Shown in pieces: positions 8,123 to 16,582 of a stretch of 64,000 nt of DNA. A program made the position numbers and the translations under genes. The stretch covers positions 2,976,001 to 3,040,000 of the forward strand of contig CP018783.1 of the NCBI GenBank assembly GCA_002025645.1. The letters are read 5' to 3'. The notes beneath the pieces are model-generated. The model saw only the letters and a program-made list of their open reading frames with translations, was not told the origin of the DNA and made no database searches. Positions within the stretch are counted from its first letter, which is position 1. Every line of letters starts with the position of its first letter. This DNA comes from Curtobacterium pusillum (lineage in GTDB: Bacteria > Actinomycetota > Actinomycetes > Actinomycetales > Microbacteriaceae).

Positions 8123-9412
8123 ATGACGAACACCCTGTCCCACGCACCGGCGCCCGCCGCGGCGGTGTCCCGGATGGGCGCCAGCGCCTGGGGTCGCATC
8201 GCGATCTGCATTGCCATCGCCCTGCCCGCCGTCGTCTTCCGGATCGGCGGGTTCGCCCCGAACGCCCTCGTCGACCTGCTCGTCTTCGGCGGGGCCGTCG
8301 TCGCCGCGTCGTTCCTGCTCGCGTGGGCTGCCGAGGCCGCCCAGAAGGACATCGCCGGCGCCCTCGCGATCGCGATCCTCGCGCTCATCGCCGTGCTGCC
8401 CGAGTACGCCGTCGACCTCTACTACGCGTTCCGCTCCGGGTACGACCCCGCGTACGAGCAGTTCGCCGCCGCCAACATGACCGGCTCGAACCGGCTGCTG
8501 CTCGGGTTCGGGTGGCCGCTCGTCGTGATCATCTCGCTGCTCGTGGCCCGGCGGTTCGTGAAGACCGGCTCGCTCCCCGCGTCGGCGACCCGGGTGCTCG
8601 AACTCGAACGCTCGTCCAGGCTCGACATCGGGTTCCTGGCGCTCCTCGCCCTCGTCGCGTTCCTCATCCCGCTGATGGGGTCGATCCCGATGTGGTTCGG
8701 GTTCGTGCTGCTCGCGGCGTTCGTCTGGTACCTCTGGCGGGCCTCGAAGGTGACCGACGACGATGACGACGAGGAGCTCGTCGGCATGGCGGGCAACATC
8801 GCGTCGATGCCGCAGCGGGCGCGACGCTGGACGATCGTGGCCCTCTTCGTGGTGGCCGCCGCGGTGATCCTGTCCTCGGCGGAGCCGTTCGCCGACGCCC
8901 TCGTGGACTCCGGCAGCGCCCTCGGCATCGACAGCTACTTCCTGGTGCAGTGGCTCGCGCCGCTCGCCACCGAGGCGCCCGAGTTCATCGTCGCCGCGCT
9001 CTTCGCGCTGCGCGGCATGGGCGGTGCGGCCATCGGGACGCTCATCGCGTCGAAGGTCAACCAGTGGTCGCTGCTCGTCGGGTCGTTGCCGATCGCGCAC
9101 GTCCTCGGTGGCGGGACAACGGGCGGGCTGCCGCTGGACTCCCGGCAGGTCGAGGAGTTCATGCTGACCGCGTCGCAGACCGTGCTCGGTGTGGCGATCA
9201 TCATCGCGCTGCGGTTCCACCGGTGGTCGGCGATCGCGCTCGCGGCGTTGTTCGCGGTGCAGTTCTTCGTGACGGACACGAACGGGCGCTGGGTGCTCAG
9301 CATCGTGCACATCGTGGCCGCGCTCGTGGTGTTCTGGATCAACCGCCGGGACATCCTGCCGACGATCACGGCGCCGTTCCGCCGGCCGTCGTCCCCCGCG
9401 TTCCGCGACTGA
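8123..9412 (+). CDS. CaCA-family cation exchanger, likely Mn2+/Ca2+ export
   Basis: 429 residues with about 11 membrane segments. Two inverted alpha-repeat signatures of the Ca2+/cation antiporter family are visible: VLPEYAVDLYYA...TGSNRLLLG near residue 95, and ATEAPEFIVAALFALRG...GTLIASKVNQW near 285. The Glu in each repeat would bind the cation. A short acidic loop, TDDDDDEE, near residue 212 could be a regulatory metal site. The ATG at 8123 follows GAGG with suitable spacing. The upstream yybP-ykoY riboswitch and the convergent DtxR/MntR-type gene point to manganese as the physiological substrate; that is inference, since the family also carries Ca2+/H+ and Ca2+/Na+ exchangers. Confidence 0.88.
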   Translation: MTNTLSHAPAPAAAVSRMGASAWGRIAICIAIALPAVVFRIGGFAPNALVDLLVFGGAVVAASFLLAWAAEAAQKDIAGALAIAILALIAVLPEYAVDLYYAFRSGYDPAYEQFAAANMTGSNRLLLGFGWPLVVIISLLVARRFVKTGSLPASATRVLELERSSRLDIGFLALLALVAFLIPLMGSIPMWFGFVLLAAFVWYLWRASKVTDDDDDEELVGMAGNIASMPQRARRWTIVALFVVAAAVILSSAEPFADALVDSGSALGIDSYFLVQWLAPLATEAPEFIVAALFALRGMGGAAIGTLIASKVNQWSLLVGSLPIAHVLGGGTTGGLPLDSRQVEEFMLTASQTVLGVAIIIALRFHRWSAIALAALFAVQFFVTDTNGRWVLSIVHIVAALVVFWINRRDILPTITAPFRRPSSPAFRD

Positions 9413-9477
9413 CGCGGGGGCGGTTCGAGGGGTCGGCCTCGAGGTCGCGTTTCCTGCCGGGTTGCCGGGGTTCGGGT

Positions 9478-9528
9478 GGCACTTCGTGCGACCTCGCCGC
9501 ACGCGAGCGGCATGTCGTGCGACCTCGC
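9478..9528. repeat. Pair of 20-bp direct repeats
   Basis: GGCACTTCGTGCGACCTCGC (9478-9497) and GGCATGTCGTGCGACCTCGC (9509-9528) differ at two positions and start 31 bp apart, in the 137-bp gap between convergent genes. The remainder of this gap shows nothing recognisable. Confidence 0.7.
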
Positions 9529-9549
9529 GGGCGGGCGGGCCGCGGCGCG

Positions 9550-10239
9550 TCAGTCGGCGTCGGGAGCGAGCCAGATCGCGGACGCCGCCGCTGCCGGCAG
9601 GTCGACGAGGGACTCCTCGCCCGACGGACCCCGGCGCGACACCGCGATCACGCCCGCGTAGTCCCGCACCTGCTCCACCCGCAGGTGCGTCCCGAGCCCG
9701 ACCCCGAGCTCGTCGAAGTACCGCAGCAACGAGGGGTCGTCGTCGGAGACCCGGTCGACGGTGCCGCACGCGCCGGGCTCGACGCGTGCGAGCAGGGTGC
9801 CGGGGGAGTCCGGCACGCTGCCGTCCGCACGCGGGATCGGGTCGCCGTGCGGGTCGTGCGTCGGGTGGCCGAGGTCGGCGTCCACCCGGTCGAGGAACGT
9901 CTCCGACACCGCGTGCTCGAGCGACTCGGCCTCGGTGTGGACCTCGTCCCACGAGTACCCGAGCCGCTGCACGAGGAACGTCTCGATGAGCCGGTGCCGC
10001 CGGACCATGGCCACGGCGACCTGCTGCCCGAGCGGGGTGAGCACGACGCCGTAGTACGGGGTGTGCTCGATGAGGCCGTCCCGGTCGAGCTTCCGGAGGT
10101 TGCCCGACACCGTCGACGCCGAGACCTTGAGCGTCGCGGCGATGTCCCGCGTCGCGAGTCCGGGGCCACCGCGCTCGCTCGCCTTCCAGACGAGCTTGAC
10201 GTAGTCCTCCGCCATGGTGGACAGGGAGGGCAGGCGCAT
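9550..10239 (-). CDS. DtxR/MntR-family metal-dependent transcriptional regulator
   Basis: 229 residues. The N-terminal winged helix includes LATRDIAATLKVSASTVSGN and RKLDRDGLIEHTPYYGVVLT. It is followed by the metal-binding dimerisation domain (RRHRLIETFLVQRLGYSWDEVHTEAE, then LEHAVSETFLDRVDADLGHP). The C-terminal region resembles the FeoA/SH3-like third domain of the longer DtxR/IdeR group. The ATG at 10239 follows TACCAT by 6 nt, so the mRNA is probably leaderless. Its position next to the riboswitch-controlled exchanger suggests a Mn2+ sensor, but iron cannot be excluded from sequence; a DtxR-box gene lies at 55.1 kb. Confidence 0.9.
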   Translation of the reverse strand: MRLPSLSTMAEDYVKLVWKASERGGPGLATRDIAATLKVSASTVSGNLRKLDRDGLIEHTPYYGVVLTPLGQQVAVAMVRRHRLIETFLVQRLGYSWDEVHTEAESLEHAVSETFLDRVDADLGHPTHDPHGDPIPRADGSVPDSPGTLLARVEPGACGTVDRVSDDDPSLLRYFDELGVGLGTHLRVEQVRDYAGVIAVSRRGPSGEESLVDLPAAAASAIWLAPDAD

Positions 10240-10261
10240 GCCCCAATGGTACAAACAGCGG

Positions 10262-11149
10262 GTGACCACAGCCGCCCCCGCCCGTCGCCGCCGTTGGCCG
10301 GTCCCGCCGTCGTTGCTGGTGGGCCTCGCGCCCCTCGCGGTGTTCGCCGCGATCAGTGCGTGGCGTGCCCGTCCGAGCGACGACTACCCGACGCTCGGCC
10401 AGACGGTCGACAGCGTCGTCCGGTCGCTCGTGATCCCGGAGGGCATCGCCGCCGTCGCTCTCTGCCTGGTCGTCACGGGGCTCGGCTGGTGGCGGATCGC
10501 GACGGGCGACCCGACCCGCACGAGGCTGAGGTGGACCTGGCTCGCTCCGGCCCTCATCGCGGTGGTCTGCCTGGTGCGGCTGCCCCTGGTCGACTGGTCC
10601 GCGCTGCCCGGGCACTACTTCCTGCTGTTGGCCGTGGGCGTGGTGTTCGTCGGGGTGTTCGAGGAGCTGATGACCCGCGGCGTGCTGCTCGTGGGGCTCC
10701 GCCGGCGGCTGCCCGAGTTCGGCGTGTGGATCGCGTCGTGCGTGCTGTTCGGCCTGCTGCACCTGCTCAACGCGCTCGCCGGGGCCGGTCTCGGTGCGAC
10801 GCTCGTGCAGGTCGTGTTCGCGGCGTCCTTCGGCTCGACCCTGTACGTCGCGCGGCGGCTGACCGGGAACCTGCTCCTGCCGGTGCTGCTGCACGCGTTC
10901 TGGGACTTCGGGTCGATCGCGCTCTCGGCGACGAGCGACGTGCACGACCCGTCGACGCTCGCGCTCGTCGGTGTGGTCGGGCTGTTCTCGTTCGTGGTGC
11001 TCGCGTTCGGCATCGTCGCCGGCGGCGTGATCGCGTGGCGGGACGACCGGCCGCGCCGCCTGCGGCGCCGGTGGCGGACGGTACCGCCCATGGCGGCGTA
11101 CGCGGTGCTGGGGGACGAGCCGCGCCTCTCCCCACTCGGCACGGCCTGA
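10262..11149 (+). CDS. CPBP-family intramembrane metalloprotease
   Basis: 295 residues with about eight membrane segments. The CPBP/Abi (Rce1-like) motifs are present: EELMTRG near residue 137 (EExxxR type), FGLLHLLN (His) and HAFWDF (His). Family members cleave prenylated or other membrane-embedded substrates, or serve in bacteriocin self-immunity; the role here is unknown. The GTG start lies 22 bp from the divergent DtxR gene, so the two promoters overlap. The C-terminus is Arg-rich and cytoplasmic. Confidence 0.85.
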   Translation: MTTAAPARRRRWPVPPSLLVGLAPLAVFAAISAWRARPSDDYPTLGQTVDSVVRSLVIPEGIAAVALCLVVTGLGWWRIATGDPTRTRLRWTWLAPALIAVVCLVRLPLVDWSALPGHYFLLLAVGVVFVGVFEELMTRGVLLVGLRRRLPEFGVWIASCVLFGLLHLLNALAGAGLGATLVQVVFAASFGSTLYVARRLTGNLLLPVLLHAFWDFGSIALSATSDVHDPSTLALVGVVGLFSFVVLAFGIVAGGVIAWRDDRPRRLRRRWRTVPPMAAYAVLGDEPRLSPLGTA

Positions 11150-11258
11150 CCGTCGCTGGCGCGTCGGTCAGGAACCGGCGAGCGTGGGCCCAGTCCGCCG
11201 TGTGGTGACGACAGCCGGACTGGAGGCACGGGGCTGCGAGTGCGCACAGGCTGCGGTC

Positions 11259-11283
11259 CGGTTCACCTCGGCTTGGTGAACCG
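11259..11283. promoter_or_regulatory. Palindromic operator candidate upstream of the phosphatase gene
   Basis: Perfect inverted repeat CGGTTCACC (11259-11267) / GGTGAACCG (11275-11283) with a 7-nt spacer. It is located 30-55 bp upstream of the -10 hexamer TAGCGT (11310-11315), where a repressor or activator would act. The GTTCACC core also resembles the direct-repeat unit of actinobacterial PHO boxes, with GTTCCCC 22 bp further on, but the dominant symmetry is inverted, so PhoP control is only a possibility. Confidence 0.55.
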
Positions 11284-11322
11284 TTCCCCACTCGGCAACC
11301 ACCCGTCCTTAGCGTTCGGCGC

Positions 11323-13107
11323 ATGCACAGATCAGCACTCCGCGGGGTGACCGTCGCCGCCGTCGCGACCGCCCTCGTCGTCGGCTCGCCCCTCGTCGCC
11401 ACCGCGGCGGGGTACCCGAGCGACACCGCCAAGCCCGACCTCGTCTCCCTGCTGAGCGGGTACGACCAGTACTGGAAGTCGAGCGGGACCAACGACCTGC
11501 ACGGCACCGTCCTCGACGCCGGGACGCTCGCGAAGAACGACGAGCTTACCTCGTGGATCAACCAGCACGCCACGAAGGCGCAGCAGCTCAAGGCGCTGCA
11601 GGACTCCGAGTACCAGAACGCCACGAACACCGCCTACGACCAGTCGATGACCGTGTCGCAGGGCCTCGGACCGGCGCTCGAGAAGATCTACGTCGAGGGT
11701 CGGAACTCCGGGAAGCTGCCGCTCACCTCGGCGCTCGTGAACTCGTCGAACGGCACGAGTGGTGCCTACGTCAGCACGGGTGACGCGAAGGCGCACTACA
11801 GCTACCCGCGGCCCTACTTGCCTGCGACCACCACCGCCACACTGCCCGCGACCGACGACCAGACCGGGTGCGCGCCCACGAAGGTCAACGCGTCGTCGCT
11901 CACCGCGAACCGCACCGGCGAGGCGTACGCGTCGGCCGACGGGACGCTCGACATCACCCGCGTGCCGGTCGCCACCGACACCACGCACGAGTTCTCACCG
12001 AACGACGTCGTCCTCGACCCCGGGTACGGCACCGTCGGCATCTGCACGGGCGGCTCGTACCCGAGCGGCCACACCACCACGGCGTACCAGGCGGGCATCA
12101 CCCTCGCGACGCTCGTGCCCGAGCTGGCGCCCGAGCTCCTCGCCCGCGCCTCGGAGGCCGGCAACGACCGCATCGTCCTCGGCGTGCACTACCCGCTCGA
12201 CATCATGGGCGGGCGCATCGACGGTGAGGCCGCGCTCGCCGCCCGCTGGTCGGACACCCAGTACCGCACCGACGTCCTCGAGCCGGCGCGGAAGGAACTC
12301 GTCTCCTACCTGGAGGCACAGTGCGGCGACACCCTCGCGAACTGCATCGCCCACTCGAAGGCGTACTCGGACGACCCGTACGGCGGCGCCGCGATCCCCG
12401 GCGGCACCGCCCAGGTCGTCACCGACCGTGCCTCGGCCGCCGCGGTGTACCGCGAGCGGATGACCTACGGCTTCGCGGCGACCGGCACCACCGGGCTCGC
12501 CCCCTCGGTGCCGACCGGTGCGTCGAACCTGCTCCTCACGGCGTTCCCGACCCTGACCGACGCGCAGCGCACCTCGGTGCTCGCGCAGACCGAGATCGCG
12601 TCCGGCTTCCCGCTCGACCAGTCCGGGACGGCCGCGGGCTCGTGGGAGCGCCTCGACCTCGCCGCCGCGACGAGCGCCACGGTCGCGGTCTCCGCCGACG
12701 GCACCGCGAAGGTCCTCGCCACCGGCGGCACCGCACGCGTCGTGACCGGTGTGCTGACGGCGCCGAAGGGCACCTCGGTGGCCGCTGGCGGTTCGCTCGC
12801 GCTCGCCGGCACCGGCTTCACCGCGGGTGCGTCGCTGCACGTCGTGCTGCACTCCGACCCGGTCACGGTGGGCACGCTCACCGTCGCCGCCGACGGCACG
12901 GTGTCCGGCAGCGTGACGATCCCGGCGGGCACCGCCACGGGAGCGCACACGATCGACGTGGTCGACGCCTCGGGTGCCTCGGCGCTCGTCGCACCGCTCG
13001 CGATCACGGTGACCCCGGCCGCTGCCGGCACGGGCACCGGTGGCGGCACCGGGACCGCGATCGTCGTCCCGGGCACTGGTGTCCACCTGCCGGTCGTCTC
13101 CGGCTGA
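11323..13107 (+). CDS. Secreted PAP2-type acid phosphatase with C-terminal Ig-like extension
   Basis: 594 residues. Signal peptide at 1-28 (cleavage near ATAA). The class A non-specific acid phosphatase / PAP2 motifs are complete: Lys156-x6-Arg163-Pro164 (KAHYSYPRP), PSGH at 247-250, and Arg283-x5-His289-x3-Asp293 (RIVLGVHYPLD). The nucleophile is the last His. After about residue 470 a Thr/Ala/Gly-rich beta-sandwich-like region (VTAPKGTSVAAGGSLALAG...) forms an Ig-like module, then a Gly-rich tail without a membrane anchor. Secretion plus phosphomonoesterase activity suggests phosphate scavenging. TAGCGT ends 7 nt before the ATG, indicating a leaderless mRNA. Confidence 0.88.
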   Translation: MHRSALRGVTVAAVATALVVGSPLVATAAGYPSDTAKPDLVSLLSGYDQYWKSSGTNDLHGTVLDAGTLAKNDELTSWINQHATKAQQLKALQDSEYQNATNTAYDQSMTVSQGLGPALEKIYVEGRNSGKLPLTSALVNSSNGTSGAYVSTGDAKAHYSYPRPYLPATTTATLPATDDQTGCAPTKVNASSLTANRTGEAYASADGTLDITRVPVATDTTHEFSPNDVVLDPGYGTVGICTGGSYPSGHTTTAYQAGITLATLVPELAPELLARASEAGNDRIVLGVHYPLDIMGGRIDGEAALAARWSDTQYRTDVLEPARKELVSYLEAQCGDTLANCIAHSKAYSDDPYGGAAIPGGTAQVVTDRASAAAVYRERMTYGFAATGTTGLAPSVPTGASNLLLTAFPTLTDAQRTSVLAQTEIASGFPLDQSGTAAGSWERLDLAAATSATVAVSADGTAKVLATGGTARVVTGVLTAPKGTSVAAGGSLALAGTGFTAGASLHVVLHSDPVTVGTLTVAADGTVSGSVTIPAGTATGAHTIDVVDASGASALVAPLAITVTPAAAGTGTGGGTGTAIVVPGTGVHLPVVSG

Positions 13108-13150
13108 TCCGGGCTGACCCGGGCTGATCCGGGCTGATCCGGGCTGATCC
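13101..13150. repeat. Five 10-bp tandem repeats at the phosphatase stop codon
   Basis: Five consecutive units of GGGCTGATCC: the first has an initial C and the second reads GACC. The first unit contains the TGA stop of the phosphatase gene. The 10-bp period is close to one DNA turn. It is followed by the hairpin at 13161. Confidence 0.9.
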
Positions 13151-13160
13151 ACCCCACCCC

Positions 13161-13190
13161 GACCGGTCGGCGCCCGCGCGCCGACCGGTC
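13161..13190 (+). terminator. Hairpin terminator after the phosphatase gene
   Basis: Perfect 13-bp stem GACCGGTCGGCGC / GCGCCGACCGGTC with a CCGC loop, 19 nt before the L,D-transpeptidase start. It has no T-tract. It probably separates transcription of the two secreted-protein genes, although it could also be part of the leader of the downstream gene. Confidence 0.6.
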
Positions 13191-13209
13191 TCCCCATCCA
13201 GGAGTCCCC

Positions 13210-14088
13210 ATGCGCAAGCGCACCCTCTGGGCCGGCGTGGCCGTCGCCGGCGCGGTCGTCCTCGCCGGAGCCGTCGTGGTCCCGCTCGTCGTCGGTCCAC
13301 CATCGGCCGTCTCGGCGGCACCCGGACCGACCACGACGCCCGCCACGACCTCCGCGTCGCCGGTGCCCGCCGTGCCGCACGTCGACGCCGCGGCGCTCGC
13401 CGCGCTGCCGGAGGCGCAGTACTCGGCCGTCATCGGCGGGCTGATGCCCTTCGACCGGACGGTCACCTCGGACACCGTGTTCCAGCTCCGCGCCGACGCG
13501 CCCCTGTTCGGCGCCGCGCGGACCACCCCCGTCGCCCGGTTCGCCGCCTCGGACTTCCTCGGGCAGCCCACCACGGTCGTCGGACTCGAGCGCGAGGGGG
13601 ACTGGGAGCGCGTCCTCACCCCGGCGCGCCAGCAGCTGCCCTCGGCCGCCGGGGGATCCGCTGCGGCGCAGACCTCGGCATGGGTGCCGGCGGCGTCGCT
13701 CCGGAAGGTCTCGACGCCGACCTCCCGCGTCGTCATCTCGACGAAGGACCAGACCGTGTCGATCGTCTCGTCGGACGGTGCGGCGGTCCAGCGGTTCCGC
13801 GCGGGGGTCGGCACCGCGGACACCCCGACGCCGACCGGGGTCACCGGGTACCTGGAGCAGCGCTACGTCGACCCCGCGCAGGGCACCGGCGACCACCCGA
13901 TCCAGCTGACCTCCCTGCACTCGAGCGCGGCCGACGAACCGTACGGCGGGCACGACGGCGGGCTGATCGGCCTGCACTGGAACGCGACGACCTCGGGTGC
14001 GGTGTCGCACGGGTGCGTGCGGCTCGACGCCGAAGCCGTGGCGGCGGTGAACGCCCTGCCGCTCGGCACCCTCGTGACGGTCGAGTAG
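13210..14088 (+). CDS. L,D-transpeptidase (YkuD domain), membrane-anchored or secreted
   Basis: 292 residues. The N-terminal hydrophobic segment at about 7-36 is a signal peptide or anchor, then a Pro/Thr linker and an unassigned domain. The C-terminal YkuD domain (about 175-292) has the catalytic motif SHGCVRLD with Cys269 and an upstream GLHWNATTSGAV. Such enzymes make 3-3 peptidoglycan cross-links or attach proteins to the wall. The ATG is preceded by AGGAG with good spacing. The partner gene upstream is also a secreted protein, but the hairpin at 13161 argues against a simple operon. Confidence 0.9.
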   Translation: MRKRTLWAGVAVAGAVVLAGAVVVPLVVGPPSAVSAAPGPTTTPATTSASPVPAVPHVDAAALAALPEAQYSAVIGGLMPFDRTVTSDTVFQLRADAPLFGAARTTPVARFAASDFLGQPTTVVGLEREGDWERVLTPARQQLPSAAGGSAAAQTSAWVPAASLRKVSTPTSRVVISTKDQTVSIVSSDGAAVQRFRAGVGTADTPTPTGVTGYLEQRYVDPAQGTGDHPIQLTSLHSSAADEPYGGHDGGLIGLHWNATTSGAVSHGCVRLDAEAVAAVNALPLGTLVTVE

Positions 14089-14133
14089 CGGCAGCGGCGG
14101 CGCGCGGCTGCCGATGACCGCCGTGCCGGTGGG

Positions 14134-14910
14134 TCAGGGCTTGCGGCCGACGGCGAAGACCCGACGGAACGGGTACACCGTCCCGTGTGGTCCCGTCGGG
14201 TACGCCTCGCGCAGGGCTGCGGCGTAGCGAGCCTCGTACGCCGCCGTCAGTTCGCCGGACGGGTCCGCCGCATCGAGCGCCTGCAGTGCCGGCCGGAGTC
14301 CGGTCCCACGCACCCACGCCAACACCGGGTCCTCGCCGGGCAGGCGCTGCGCGTACGTGGTCTCCCACGCGCGTGCCTCGAACCCGGCGTCGAGCATGAT
14401 GCCGAGGTAGCCCGCCGGGTCGAGCACCGGGTCCGCGCGGAGCACCCCGTCGAGCGCGGACGCCCACGGGCCCTCGGCGGCGACCGACCGCATGAGCGCG
14501 TGCGACGGTGACCCGAAGTTGCCCGGCACCTGCATCGCGAACCACGACCCGGACGGCATCGCGTCGAGCCACCGGGGCAGCAGGGACACGTGCGACGGCA
14601 CCCACTGCAGCGCCGCGTTCGTCACGACGACGTCGTCCGTGGGGCCGGGCGTCCAGTCCTCGATCGAGCCCAGCTCGAACGACAACCCCGGGCCGACCGG
14701 TGCCGAGTCCAACATCTCCGCCGAGCTGTCGAGCCCGACGACCGACGCGGAGGGCCACCGCGTTGCCAACGTGGCGGTGAGGGTCCCGGGACCGCAGCCG
14801 AGGTCGACGACGCGACGTGGCGCCTCCAGGCCGACCTGGGCGACCAGGTCGTGGAACGGCCGCGACCGCTCGTCACGGAAGGCCGCGTAGCGGGCCGGGT
14901 CCCACCGCAC
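14134..14910 (-). CDS. tam: SAM-dependent methyltransferase, trans-aconitate 2-methyltransferase-like
   Basis: 258 residues, the length of Tam. Class I SAM-binding motif VVDLGCGPGTLTATL is near residue 33. RWDPARYAAFRDERSRPFHDL at the N-terminus and ALQWVPSH with QVPGNFGSPSH are characteristic of Tam proteins, which methylate trans-aconitate formed spontaneously from the citrate-cycle intermediate. I use the GTG at 14910 as start; the HAD gene stop is only two bases upstream, so translation is coupled. The 3' end is convergent with the L,D-transpeptidase gene across a 45-bp gap. Symbol is by family resemblance only. Confidence 0.82.
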   Translation of the reverse strand: MRWDPARYAAFRDERSRPFHDLVAQVGLEAPRRVVDLGCGPGTLTATLATRWPSASVVGLDSSAEMLDSAPVGPGLSFELGSIEDWTPGPTDDVVVTNAALQWVPSHVSLLPRWLDAMPSGSWFAMQVPGNFGSPSHALMRSVAAEGPWASALDGVLRADPVLDPAGYLGIMLDAGFEARAWETTYAQRLPGEDPVLAWVRGTGLRPALQALDAADPSGELTAAYEARYAAALREAYPTGPHGTVYPFRRVFAVGRKP

Positions 14911-14912
14911 GG

Positions 14913-15710
14913 CTACATCTCGACTTCGATGGGCTCCGTGCGGACGAGTTCGTGCACGCCGGAGATGACCTCGCTCGGGCGGAAGGGGTAGCGGTCGATC
15001 TCGGCCTGGTCGCTGATGCCGGTCATGACGAGGACGGTGTGGAGCCCTGCTTCGATGCCGGCCTGCACGTCGGTGTCCATGCGGTCGCCGATCATGCCGG
15101 TGTTCTCGGAGTGCGCACCGATCCGGTTCATCGCCGAGCGGAACATCATCGGGTTCGGCTTGCCGACCACGTACGGCTGCTTGCCGGTGGCCTTCTCGAT
15201 CATCGCGGCGATGGCACCGGTCGCCGGGAGGACGCCCTCGGCACTCGGGCCGGTCGCGTCCGGGTTGGTGACGATGAAGCGGGCGCCGTCGCGGATGAGG
15301 CGGACGGCCTTGGTGATCGCTTCGAACGAGTAGTTGCGGGTCTCGCCGACGACCACGTAGTCGGGTGCGGTCTCGGTCATGACGAAGCCGGCCTCGTGCA
15401 GCGCGGTGGTCATGCCGGCTTCGCCGATCACGAACGCGGAGCCGCCGGGCATCTGGGACTTGCAGAAGTCCGCCGTGGCGAGGGCGCTCGTCCAGATGCG
15501 GTCCTCGGGCACGTCGATGCCGGACCAGCGGAGTCGAGCGCTGAGGTCGCGCGGGGTGAAGATCGAGTTGTTCGTCAGGACGAGGAACTCCGTGCCCTCG
15601 TCGAGCCACTGCTGGATCAGCTCGGGCGCCCCGGGGAGCGCCTGGTTCTCGTGCACGAGCACGCCGTCCATGTCGGTCAGCCAGCACTCGACCTCGTCGC
15701 GGGTTGCCAT
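14913..15710 (-). CDS. HAD-superfamily phosphatase, NagD/AraL-like
   Basis: 265 residues. HAD motifs in order: DMDGVLV (nucleophile and acid/base Asp), LTNNS, the Lys in VVGKPNPMMF, and MIGDRMDTDV. The C2-type cap and overall similarity place it in the NagD/phosphoglycolate-phosphatase-like group, likely a housekeeping sugar-phosphate or nucleotide phosphatase. TAGGGT ends 7 nt before the ATG, suggesting a leaderless transcript that continues into the methyltransferase gene. Confidence 0.92.
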   Translation of the reverse strand: MATRDEVECWLTDMDGVLVHENQALPGAPELIQQWLDEGTEFLVLTNNSIFTPRDLSARLRWSGIDVPEDRIWTSALATADFCKSQMPGGSAFVIGEAGMTTALHEAGFVMTETAPDYVVVGETRNYSFEAITKAVRLIRDGARFIVTNPDATGPSAEGVLPATGAIAAMIEKATGKQPYVVGKPNPMMFRSAMNRIGAHSENTGMIGDRMDTDVQAGIEAGLHTVLVMTGISDQAEIDRYPFRPSEVISGVHELVRTEPIEVEM

Positions 15711-15887
15711 GCCCCTCACCCTAGTGCGCGCCCGTGACGGCCCGGCTCGGTGCTGGCTACGAGAAGGCCGGGAGGCACGGATCGGCTCTTGCGCGCCGGT
15801 CGCGGACCCGAGATGGTCGAGACACCGAACGCCGGTCGGCTTTGCCCTAGGCTTTTCGGGACACGTACTGAAACAAGGAGACCCACC

Positions 15888-16565
15888 GTGCTCGTCGAAC
15901 CCGGAACCCCGACCGTCACACCCCGGCCCACCGCGGCGCCGGAGCAGGCCGAGGTGACCCCGCGACGACGCCGTGGTCGACCGAACGTGCTCAGCCGCGA
16001 CCAGGTCATCGACGCAGCGACGGCCATCGCGAACGAGGACGGCCTCGACCGGCTGTCGTTCCGCGCGCTCGGTGTCCGGCTCGGCGTCGCGCCCATGACC
16101 GTGCACCGGACCATCGGCGGCCTCGACGACCTGCACGCCGAACTCGTGCGGCGCACCGTCGACGAGTTCACCGCGACGTTCGTGTGGCCGGACGAGTGGC
16201 ACGCCGTGGTGCGGGTCTTCGCGACGACCTTCCGCGACCTCATGCTGACCCACCCCCTCGTGCTCGAGTCGCACAGTCGCCGGGGTGCCCTGGTGTCCAC
16301 CGAGTCCGATGCCGTCGTGGCGAAGGTCGTCGGGGCGCTCCGGTCCGCCGGGCTGCCCGACGCCGAGGCGATGTACGCGTTCTTCGTCGTGTACGACTTC
16401 GTGGTCGGGCACACGGGTGTGCAGGTCGGCCGGGGCTCGGCCGAGGCCGGGCGTCCGGAGCGGCACGCGCTCGTGGGGGAGCTCCTCGGTGAGCACTCGT
16501 ACGACGCGCGCTTCGACCTCGGGCTCGACGTGCTCATCGCGGGGATCGAGTCCCGCATCCGCTGA
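15888..16565 (+). CDS. TetR-family transcriptional regulator
   Basis: 225 residues. After a disordered Pro-rich N-terminus of about 30 residues and a basic RRRRGRP patch comes the TetR helix-turn-helix (VIDAATAIANEDGLDRLSFR, then LGVRLGVAPMTVHRTIGGLD). The rest is an all-helical ligand domain. GTG start is supported by AAGGAG 7 nt upstream. A TAGGCT -10 hexamer lies at 15848-15853. There is no adjacent transporter or enzyme on the same strand that would suggest a target. Confidence 0.88.
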   Translation: MLVEPGTPTVTPRPTAAPEQAEVTPRRRRGRPNVLSRDQVIDAATAIANEDGLDRLSFRALGVRLGVAPMTVHRTIGGLDDLHAELVRRTVDEFTATFVWPDEWHAVVRVFATTFRDLMLTHPLVLESHSRRGALVSTESDAVVAKVVGALRSAGLPDAEAMYAFFVVYDFVVGHTGVQVGRGSAEAGRPERHALVGELLGEHSYDARFDLGLDVLIAGIESRIR

Positions 16566-16582
16566 CCGGGCGGCCGACCCTC

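Noticed and set aside
8006-10945. 979-codon minus-strand open frame across the exchanger, DtxR and CPBP region
   Set aside because: Runs antisense to or out of frame with three well-supported genes and across intergenic repeats; composition is that of a frame shadow.
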